A DNA stretch of 64,000 nucleotides from Agaribacterium sp. ZY112 (lineage in GTDB: Bacteria > Pseudomonadota > Gammaproteobacteria > Pseudomonadales > Cellvibrionaceae), in NCBI RefSeq assembly GCF_041346925.1, contig NZ_CP166840.1, positions 2,661,001-2,725,000 on the forward strand, read 5' to 3'. This document shows positions 58,701 through 64,000 of the stretch, in pieces (positions within the stretch are counted from its first letter, which is position 1; each line of letters opens with the position of its first letter). The notes beneath the pieces were generated by a model. It worked only from the letters and a program-made list of their open reading frames with translations. It was not told where the DNA came from and did not search any database. The translations under genes were made by a program, and so were the position numbers.

Positions 58701-60327
58701 CTGGTCATCAAACAACCAAACTGTTGCCACAGTAGATGAAAGTGGTTTGGTGTCAGCTCTAGCAGTGGGGCGTGCCATTATTACTGGTATTTCAGATGAT
58801 GGTGGTTATATCGGTGACGCAGAAATACAAGTGGTTAGTGTGGATTCTGATCCATTTTATGTTGAAGCTGAGTCATTTGTAGCTACCGGAGGTGAAACAG
58901 ACGGGTTTTTAATCGATGCAGAAAAGGGCTTGATTAATTATAACCAAACGGGCGATTGGGCTGATTACAATGTTGATTTTGCTACGCCAGGTTATTACCA
59001 GTTTTCATTATTTGCCGGTACGCCAAATGACGCTACTGGGGTTGAAGTCTTTGTAGGTGATACCTCTATGGGTGCGCGTGGATTACCTAATACGGGAGAC
59101 TACGATGGCATGCAAGAGGTGGTTGTCTCTAATGCGCTCTATGTTGCTAGTGCGGGTACCCATGCAGTACGTATTTTAAGCGTGGGTAGTGCCGGTGCTT
59201 GGCAATGGAATGCGGATAAAATTGGTTTTCGCCTATTGCTAGAAAGTGATGGTTCAGCACCGAGCCCTAGCCCATCTCCGTCGACTCCAGCTAGTCCTTT
59301 GCCTAGCCCAAGTGTAAGTCCTTCACCGAGCCCAAGCCCAAGTGTAAGTCCTTCACCGAGCCCGAGCCCAAGTGCTAGCCCTTTACCTAGCCCTAGCCCC
59401 AGCCAGTCTCCAATTGGCGGTGGTGACGTAGTTGTGGTTGAGCTTGAAAACTTCATCGGCACAGATCGCAACGGTGCAGCAGTTGGTGGTGATACTGTGA
59501 ACGGCTTTAACAGCAATGGTTCTAGCATCAACTGGAATACGTCAGGTGATTACGCTGATTACAGTGTAAGCTTTACTCAGTCAGGTACTTACAACATTAT
59601 TCTTGATGTTGCATCACCTATGACAGGTGAGCTTGGTGTGGCTGTTAGTCTTAACGGTGCACAAATTGCGGCTTCGAGCCTAAGTGCTACTGGTGATTGG
59701 GAAGACTACGAGGCACAAACGGTTGCTACTAACGTAAGTGTAGAGGCTGGTACTTACACATTGCGTGTACAAAGCCAAGGCGCTTCAGCATGGCAGTGGA
59801 ACGCTGATAAGTTGAGATTCAACCTAGTTGAAGCAAGCGGTGGTCCTTCGCCTAGCCCAAGTGCTAGCCCTAGCGCTTCACCGTCTCCTAGCCCTGAGCC
59901 TAGCGATCAACCTAGCAGCAACCCAGGTCAGCCAATTGTTGTCGAAGGCGAGAACTTTGTTCAAACCGGCGGTGCTCAAGGTGGTTTCACTACCCGTACT
60001 TTCTGGGGCACCACGACCTTTGCTGATCATATCCTCACGGGTGGCTGGGCTGATTACACGGTTAGCTTTGCAGCTGACGGCGTATACGACCTAAGCTTTA
60101 TTGCCTCTACTAATGAGGGCTCGGATAGTTCTGCCAAGATCTACATCGATGGTGTTTCAGTAGCCGAAGCAGCAATCACAGGCGAGAACTTAAATGTATT
60201 TACTGAGCACGCGGTGGCTAGTGGTCTAGCCATTAGTGCAGGTGAGCACACCATCCGCGTTGAAGCGATAGGTTCTACTCTTAAGTGGCACTGGTTCTTC
60301 GATAAAATGACGTTTACCGCGCAATAA
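55798..60327 (+). CDS. GH86 beta-agarase/porphyranase with Ig-like and CBM6 modules
   Basis: 1509 residues; the ATG at 55798 is 8 bp after GAGG, whereas a frame start at 55753 precedes the signal and has no site. Sec signal ~1-28. GH86 catalytic region ~30-640 with acid/base Glu210 (YWEVVNEPD) and nucleophile Glu393 (PWVVSEYGA), the clan GH-A pair; a beta-sandwich follows to ~750. Three BIG2-type Ig-like domains (~765-1012, motifs WTSSDLTVAAVDPHG and WASLNHAVATVDAAG), then CBM6 (~1018-1150), Pro-Ser linker, CBM6 (~1211-1345), linker, and a CBM of the TTRTFWG type (~1380-1509). GH86 enzymes cut agarose or porphyran internally; no sulfatase is nearby, so I favour agar. Confidence 0.92.
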   Translation: MKKINRLAALVSAAAVGGVAMSSATANTVQVDINLDMKHEVRGESNFDREKHITVHANLSEPDWNGEASAMNYLLNDLDVYLGRDNGQASWITRSVPQDLENPNQMDMAEAEPFGTWYKEELYDNLDADKRSYESRIGEMIMGGNPHAVMPSYCFYETECLFGDDANGKFILQDHAVAAEWIGRYLDNFFRKPGETSGPILPKYWEVVNEPDMEMNNEGHFPFMVNSWENLFEYHSLVAKEIRNRLGEDAPLVGGMTWGLHDLGGGDFWRRATDPDWFHRYVGTSEGDEAYKAMVHSWIDSSKYWSWNSDIWGDFALWDIVWKGFMDAAGADMDFYSIHLYDWVAAGTEDPFTSPTNAPIAYRYGGPTEAVFEMVEWYQQHKFGEPKPWVVSEYGAIVSNERFGMDYTFGDWKHVETFNRMFLQILKRPDMVEKSMPFAPVKATWGYTADADGNPLRYEPSLMQTDDVDYMSSEAEWYFSDKIQWYELWSDVKGTRIDTASTDPDIQVDAYVDGNHAYLILNNMEWETSTVDLNTFGLNGNSIKGVSMKHSYLGRGLSATEPGRGVMAEAQLASLPETLTIPAGSTIIIDVEYNNPVVINQLNNERKYYGESLSGAGTEDGAVHRTGQMSGPITAHVNGVDIPEEGEAVVRVTGRFVGTAMVIHGHFHEFTINGHEILPEVEVREIDGEEKSVFDFIGMDYANTHHSYLRTFDIPVPIEYLKTNNEITVGVQQGGIYANVNIVVWEASRDLARTSEAKCDPCVDVNSVSLPSTGVTVGEQYSIALNPVVLPENASDKTMTWTSSDLTVAAVDPHGIVTGVGAGTATITGQTNNGGKTVEARVSVTKVAPRAVRLIPGSSEMFVRGSLQLSADVQPFKASNKAVTWASLNHAVATVDAAGLVTAHAPGQVTITATTAEGNKVGNATIDVVTVAVEDMVIAPEFAIVPMTENFQLDAIISPSNASNIKVDWSSNNQTVATVDESGLVSALAVGRAIITGISDDGGYIGDAEIQVVSVDSDPFYVEAESFVATGGETDGFLIDAEKGLINYNQTGDWADYNVDFATPGYYQFSLFAGTPNDATGVEVFVGDTSMGARGLPNTGDYDGMQEVVVSNALYVASAGTHAVRILSVGSAGAWQWNADKIGFRLLLESDGSAPSPSPSPSTPASPLPSPSVSPSPSPSPSVSPSPSPSPSASPLPSPSPSQSPIGGGDVVVVELENFIGTDRNGAAVGGDTVNGFNSNGSSINWNTSGDYADYSVSFTQSGTYNIILDVASPMTGELGVAVSLNGAQIAASSLSATGDWEDYEAQTVATNVSVEAGTYTLRVQSQGASAWQWNADKLRFNLVEASGGPSPSPSASPSASPSPSPEPSDQPSSNPGQPIVVEGENFVQTGGAQGGFTTRTFWGTTTFADHILTGGWADYTVSFAADGVYDLSFIASTNEGSDSSAKIYIDGVSVAEAAITGENLNVFTEHAVASGLAISAGEHTIRVEAIGSTLKWHWFFDKMTFTAQ
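59260..59415 (+). repeat. Pro-Ser linker repeats in the GH86 gene
   Basis: Tandem copies of a ~30-bp unit encoding SPSVSPSPSP-type decapeptides between two CBM6 modules. It is coding low-complexity DNA. Confidence 0.85.
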
Positions 60328-60377
60328 ATACCTAGCCCGGCTTAGGTCGGGCTTTATAAGTACTATCCCTCTTTAAT

Positions 60378-60409
60378 GGCCCGAAGCGTATCGCTTGTGG
60401 GCCTTTTTT
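60378..60409 (+). terminator. Terminator after the GH86 gene
   Basis: GGCCCGAAGCG / CGCTTGTGGGCC stem with one bulge, followed by six T. A shorter hairpin, AGCCCG / CGGGCT at 60334-60353, lies just before. Confidence 0.85.
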
Positions 60410-60534
60410 GTACTGTAGGATATTTTTTTATAAAAAAGCAAGGTGCTATGAGGGCTTGTTGTTTCGATTTATGTGTAAAAAAACCGATTGCAGAACAGTC
60501 GGGGCTTTTGGATTGAGCTGTTGAAGCTTAATAC

Positions 60535-60796
60535 TTAAACTTCAACAATCTCAGTGACAGAAATACGCTGGTCTTCTTCAGCTTTTTTTACAAGCTTTCG
60601 ATTTGTTCGAAGCTCATGCCTAGAAGATTTCATCGCTCATGCCGTTGACCTTGCTTGTGTATTTAATGTACTCAGCTGGAGTAGGTAGCTTACCTAAGGT
60701 AGCACGAACAGAAGTATTGGACAGCTCAAATGCTTGTTCAACTGGCAGGCCATCAATGCCTTCAATTTGGTGGATGATATTGCTTATAGCATCACG
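60535..60796 (-). pseudogene. acnB: Degraded C-terminal remnant of a classical aconitase B
   Basis: Reading the minus strand from 60796 gives RDAISNIIHQIEG then GIDGLPVEQAFELSNTS, matching the region of E. coli AcnB that reads EIEGLPDLKVEQAFELTDAS. It then jumps to TSVRATLGKLPTPAEYIKYT, matching the far C-terminus (ALIGKLPTPEEYQTYV), so ~200 residues between are deleted in frame. After a stop, other frames give MSFEQIESL and KAEEDQRISVTEIVEV, the expected tail, so at least two frameshifts are present. The native Fe-S cysteines lie in the deleted part, so it cannot work. Comparison is from memory of the E. coli sequence. Confidence 0.8.
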
Positions 60797-60850
60797 TTAA
60801 CGGCTGTGTAGCGTTGAAAAGCTGAAGTGGAGTAGAAGGTTTAGAAGCCA

Positions 60851-60885
60851 CTCCTTAAGCTTTGCCTATATGGAAGCTTAAGGAG
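60851..60885. repeat. Long perfect stem-loop between acnB and its remnant
   Basis: Twelve-base arms CTCCTTAAGCTT and AAGCTTAAGGAG with an 11-base loop. No T run follows on either strand, so it is not a standard terminator. Its origin and role are unknown. Confidence 0.6.
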
Positions 60886-60905
60886 CGAGCGGGGAAGGAC
60901 TTGAT

Positions 60906-60927
60906 AAAGGCCTAGAGAAAGGCCTTT
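60906..60927 (-). terminator. Hairpin just after the acnB stop
   Basis: AAAGGCC / GGCCTTT stem with an 8-base loop, about 10 bp beyond the stop on the minus strand. The T stretch is short, so strength is uncertain. Confidence 0.55.
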
Positions 60928-60936
60928 ACCTCTGAT

Positions 60937-63741
60937 TTAGCCAACAATGCGTACAGGCTCAGCCGATGGCTCGGTTGTTAACTCTTCACTCGGAGGCGCG
61001 AAGCGAGTTAGGTCGATGCCTTCAACAGCTGCGGTGTACTCTGCAATCGTTGGGAAACGGCCCAAGATGGCAGATAGCACAACAAGCGGAGTAGAGCCAA
61101 GTAGTGACTCACCTTTCTTCTCTGCAGAGTCAGCAACAACGCGGCCTTGGAATAGGCGAGTCGAAGTGGCGATAACGGTATCACCTGGCTCGGCTTTTTC
61201 TTGGTTACCCATACAAAGGTTGCAGCCTGGGCGCTCTAGGTAAAGGATGTTGTCGTACTTGGTACGCGCTTCGCCTTTAGGATTGGCATCGTCAAATACG
61301 AAACCTGCGTATTTTTCAAGGATTGCCCAATCGCCTTCGGCTTTCAGCTCATCAACAATGTTGTAGGTTGGTGGTGCAACAACAAGTGGCGCCTTAAAGG
61401 TGATTTCGCCTTGCTTCTCTAGGTTGCGAAGCATTTGCGCGATGATCTGCATGTCGCCTTTGTGCACCATACAGGAGCCAACAAAACCAAGGTCTACCGG
61501 GCGGCCTTCGTAGAAGGAAACCGGACGGATGACATCGTGGGTGTAGCGCTTAGACACGTCGTCGTTGTTAACGTCTGGGTCAGCGATCATAGGCTCGGCG
61601 ATTTGGTCTAAATCAACCAAGACTTCAGCGTGGTACTTAGCGTTGTTGTCCGGTGCCAGTGCTGGCTGCTCGCCAGACTTGATACCTGCAATACGCTCGT
61701 CCGCAAGCTTGATAAGGCCAGCAAGGGTCTTAGCTGCGTTATCCATGCCTTTGTCGATCATGATCTGGATACGGCTCTTCGCAAGCTCGATAGACTCGAT
61801 CAAGGTTTCGTCATTAGAGATACAGATAGAGGCTTTAGCCTTCATCTCTGCAGTCCAGTCGGTAAAGGTGAAGGCTTGGTCAGCTAACAAAGTACCGATA
61901 TGTACTTCAATGATACGCCCTTGGAACACGTTCTCGCCGCCAAATTGCTTAAGCATTTGCGCTTGAGTCGCGTGTACCACGTCGCGGAAGTCCATGTGGC
62001 TGGCCATTTTGCCTTTGAAAGTCACTTTGACTGACTCTGGGATTGGCATGGTGGCTTCACCGGTGGCCAATGCCAAGCCAACGGTACCTGAGTCTGCACC
62101 GAAAGCGACACCCTTAGACATACGGGTGTGCGAGTCACCACCGATGATGATGGCGCGGTCGTCGATGGTCAGGTCGTTAAGCACCTTGTGGATCACGTCG
62201 GTCATTGCGTGGTAATCGCCTTTCGGGTCACGCGCCGTGATCAAACCAAAGTCGTTCATGAACTTCATTAGCTTGGGGATGTTCGCTTGCGCTTTTTTGT
62301 CCCAAACAGAAGCGGTGTGACAACCAGACTGGTAGCCGGCATCTACGTCGGACGAGATAGTTGAAGCGGCCATGGCTTCTAGCTCTTGCGCAGTCATTGG
62401 GCCGGTGGTGTCTTGCGAGCCCACGATGTTCACTTTAACGCGTACGTCGGAACCTGCGTGTAAGTTAGCTTCTGAGGCTACGCCCACTGCATTGCGGTTG
62501 AAGATTTTTTCTACCGCGGTAAGGCCTTGGCCTTCAATGCTGATTTCTTTCGCTGGTGCGTAAACCAATGGCGCTTCAACACCCAAGGTTTCTGCTGCTA
62601 GAGTTTGTAGCTTCTTACCGAATACAACCGCGTAAGAACCGCCGGCTTTCATGAATTCCACTTTTTGTGGTGTGAAAGCAGAGGCTACGTCAACAAGCTC
62701 TTGGTCGCCGTTGTAAAGCTTCTTAGCTTTGGTATCGATGGTCAAAACAGTGCCAGTGGCAACTGAATATGCTTCTTCTAATACTGGATCGCCGTTTTCA
62801 TCTTTAACTACGTTGCCAGCTTCGTCGGTCTTCTTAACCCAGTTTTTAAGGTCAAGACCGATACCGCCAGTTACGCCAACGGTAGTTAAGAAGATAGGCG
62901 ATATGCCGTTAGTACCAGCAACTACAGGCGCTATGTTGATAAACGGAACGTAGGGGCTCGCTTGCTTACCGGCCCACAAGGCTACGTTGTTCACACCGGA
63001 CATACGCGAAGAACCCACACCCATGGTGCCTTTCTCGGCGATCAGCATAACTTTTGCGTTAGGGTGTTTCTTTTGTAGCGCAGCGATTTCCTGTTGGGCT
63101 TCTGGCGTGATCATGCACTGGCCATGAAGCTCGCGGTCGGCACGCGAGTGCGCTTGGTTACCCGGAGAAAGTAAGTCGGTCGAGATATCGCCTTCACCTG
63201 CAATAAAGGCCACAACGTCGATTTTCGCGTCGATTTCTGGCAAGTTGGTAAAGAACTCGGCTTTTGCGTAGCTCTCTAGAATGTCTTTACAGATTGGGCA
63301 GCCTTTTTCGAAGGCCGCCTTTAAGCGCGCGGTATCGGCGTCGTATAAGAAGACTTGAGTCTTAAGTACGTCGGCCGCTTGTTTAGCGATGGCTGCGTCA
63401 GTGCCGTCAATCACTAGGTCAAGCAACACTTCAATAGAAGGGCCGCCTTTCATGTGCGAAAGTAATTCAAAGGCGAAATCAGCGCTGATTTCAGCAACAG
63501 TCGCTTCACCTAAGATGATTTCTTTAAGGAATTTCGCTTTTACGCCCGCAGCGCTGGTGGTACCAGGCAGGGTGTTGTAAATGAAGAAATTAAGGGAATC
63601 GGCGCGGTGCTCGTGGCCTTCGTCCTTAATTTGCTCAATGATTTCAGATAGTAGATCTGCGCTATCAATCGGTTTTGGATGCAAGCCCAGCTCGTTTTTG
63701 CGGGTCTCGATTTCCTCTAGGTATTGAATGTATAAACTCAC
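60937..63741 (-). CDS. acnB: Aconitate hydratase B, long type
   Basis: Interconverts citrate and isocitrate in the TCA cycle, and often 2-methylisocitrate in propionate use. 934 residues from the GTG at 63741, which has a perfect AGGAGG at a spacing of 6. An in-frame start at 63828 would add 29 residues unlike the family. Cluster cysteines are seen in GCHTAS, and in the C-terminal ERPGCNLCMGNQ; GGDSHTRMSKGVAFGADSG is the substrate region. It starts SLYIQYLEEIETRKNELGLHP, ends in a Pro/Glu tail without the YRYLNF-type end, and is ~70 residues longer than E. coli AcnB. I recall similar long forms in Bacteroidetes. It is flanked by pieces of a classical acnB. Confidence 0.93.
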   Translation of the reverse strand: MSLYIQYLEEIETRKNELGLHPKPIDSADLLSEIIEQIKDEGHEHRADSLNFFIYNTLPGTTSAAGVKAKFLKEIILGEATVAEISADFAFELLSHMKGGPSIEVLLDLVIDGTDAAIAKQAADVLKTQVFLYDADTARLKAAFEKGCPICKDILESYAKAEFFTNLPEIDAKIDVVAFIAGEGDISTDLLSPGNQAHSRADRELHGQCMITPEAQQEIAALQKKHPNAKVMLIAEKGTMGVGSSRMSGVNNVALWAGKQASPYVPFINIAPVVAGTNGISPIFLTTVGVTGGIGLDLKNWVKKTDEAGNVVKDENGDPVLEEAYSVATGTVLTIDTKAKKLYNGDQELVDVASAFTPQKVEFMKAGGSYAVVFGKKLQTLAAETLGVEAPLVYAPAKEISIEGQGLTAVEKIFNRNAVGVASEANLHAGSDVRVKVNIVGSQDTTGPMTAQELEAMAASTISSDVDAGYQSGCHTASVWDKKAQANIPKLMKFMNDFGLITARDPKGDYHAMTDVIHKVLNDLTIDDRAIIIGGDSHTRMSKGVAFGADSGTVGLALATGEATMPIPESVKVTFKGKMASHMDFRDVVHATQAQMLKQFGGENVFQGRIIEVHIGTLLADQAFTFTDWTAEMKAKASICISNDETLIESIELAKSRIQIMIDKGMDNAAKTLAGLIKLADERIAGIKSGEQPALAPDNNAKYHAEVLVDLDQIAEPMIADPDVNNDDVSKRYTHDVIRPVSFYEGRPVDLGFVGSCMVHKGDMQIIAQMLRNLEKQGEITFKAPLVVAPPTYNIVDELKAEGDWAILEKYAGFVFDDANPKGEARTKYDNILYLERPGCNLCMGNQEKAEPGDTVIATSTRLFQGRVVADSAEKKGESLLGSTPLVVLSAILGRFPTIAEYTAAVEGIDLTRFAPPSEELTTEPSAEPVRIVG

Positions 63742-63742
63742 T

Positions 63743-63844
63743 TTAGGCCTCCTGGGTAAGAATGTTGGTTTTTTTTGAAGGCTCGAAAAGATCAATACCG
63801 AGAGCTGCACGTTCTTTGACGTGTGCACGATAGGCTTCTAACAC
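63743..63844 (-). pseudogene. 33-codon leader ORF: N-terminal remnant of classical acnB
   Basis: A GTG at 63844, 9 bp after AGAGGA, opens VLEAYRAHVKERAALGI, which matches the conserved first 17 residues of classical AcnB (E. coli begins MLEEYRKHVAERAAEGI). Sixteen unrelated residues follow and the TAA is one base before the GTG of the long acnB. The ribosome binding site for the long acnB lies within its last codons, so translation is probably coupled. A run of eight A (63770-63777) lies where a one-base frame change would join it to the acnB frame. Confidence 0.8.
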
Positions 63845-64000
63845 GATTGTTTGTCCTCTTTATAGGTTTTAGTTACTCAGTAAGCAGGATCGCTGCCAAC
63901 TGAGGCTATCAGCCGCCGTGGCTGATGGTCGGGCTATCAATAGCCGCTATATTCTGGGCGCGTATTCTAGCCTAAAACTTGATCTGAGTTAAGGTGGCGC
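63845..64000 (-). promoter_or_regulatory. acnB promoter and structured leader
   Basis: On the minus strand, TTAACT (63987-63992) and TAGAAT (63964-63969) are 17 bp apart, an acceptable promoter. Downstream lie two hairpins: GGCTA-TCAA-TAGCC (63932-63945) and ATCAGCC-GCCGT-GGCTGAT (63908-63926), before the leader ORF. They could affect mRNA stability or translation. Confidence 0.5.

Noticed and set aside
61565..61966. Plus-strand 133-codon open frame
   Set aside because: It lies antisense to the well-supported acnB coding sequence and has Ser/Ala-rich shadow composition.
63742..63828. Longer start for the long acnB at 63828
   Set aside because: The GTG at 63741 has a perfect AGGAGG, the extra residues are unlike the family, and the same DNA encodes the classical AcnB N-terminus in another frame.

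Overview
The window comes from a marine, polysaccharide-degrading gammaproteobacterium, most likely of the Cellvibrionales type (Saccharophagus or Teredinibacter relatives). I infer this from three things. The housekeeping blocks are gammaproteobacterial: rnm/yciO/scpA/scpB/rluB, a pykA-type pyruvate kinase, and a divergent gap/zwf pair. A sodium-pump oxaloacetate decarboxylase subunit lies at the left edge. There are also many secreted enzymes whose CBM6 modules are joined by Pro-Ser linkers. No rRNA, tRNA, CRISPR array or insertion sequence was found.

Layout. 1-10.2 kb is core metabolism and signalling: oadB end, pykA, a response regulator, bolA, trhO, a hybrid histidine kinase, a CnoX-like thioredoxin, serC and serA. 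10.3-12.5 kb encodes a secreted beta-helix protein with two CBM6 modules. 13-15.8 kb is gap and zwf, divergent. 16.4-29.3 kb holds three tandem ~1270-1300-residue paralogous secreted enzymes. They share a ~620-residue C-terminal catalytic-like region and have different N-terminal CBM6/PA14 modules; I suggest GH96 (alpha-agarase) as a hypothesis only. 29.4-39.2 kb is an HD-GYP protein, a minus-strand run (membrane protein, yciI, SH3 protein, cyclophilin, pdxJ, CBS protein) and the plus-strand rnm-yciO-scpA-scpB-rluB block. 39.2-49.1 kb is a sugar-use block: GH2 lipoprotein, YchJ-like protein, sugar-porter MFS transporter, membrane-anchored AraC regulator, Tat-exported beta-helix-like protein of unknown function, GH43-like enzyme and a truncated lipoprotein. 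49.9-60.3 kb has two giant secreted proteins: a G8/beta-helix/ricin/tectonin protein and a GH86 agarase or porphyranase with Ig-like and CBM6 modules. 60.5-63.8 kb is aconitase B.

How they fit together. The GH86 enzyme, the three paralogues, the GH2 beta-galactosidase, the GH43-like enzyme and the sugar porter look like a dispersed red-algal galactan (agar-type) system. Polymer would be cut outside or on the cell surface, trimmed to monosaccharides, and imported. Gap, zwf and pykA supply central sugar catabolism, although nothing in the sequence ties them to the agar genes by regulation. The membrane AraC regulator sits directly before a gene whose upstream region carries four helically phased TTGAAG repeats, a candidate operator.

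The most striking single observation is at the aconitase locus. An intact 934-residue long-type aconitase B, which resembles the Bacteroidetes-type form, is flanked by pieces of a classical (E. coli-type) acnB in the same orientation. The first ~17 codons, with their ribosome binding site, lie upstream as a 33-codon leader ORF. A frameshifted, internally deleted C-terminal piece lies downstream. This looks like replacement of the native gene in place, leaving scars at both ends.
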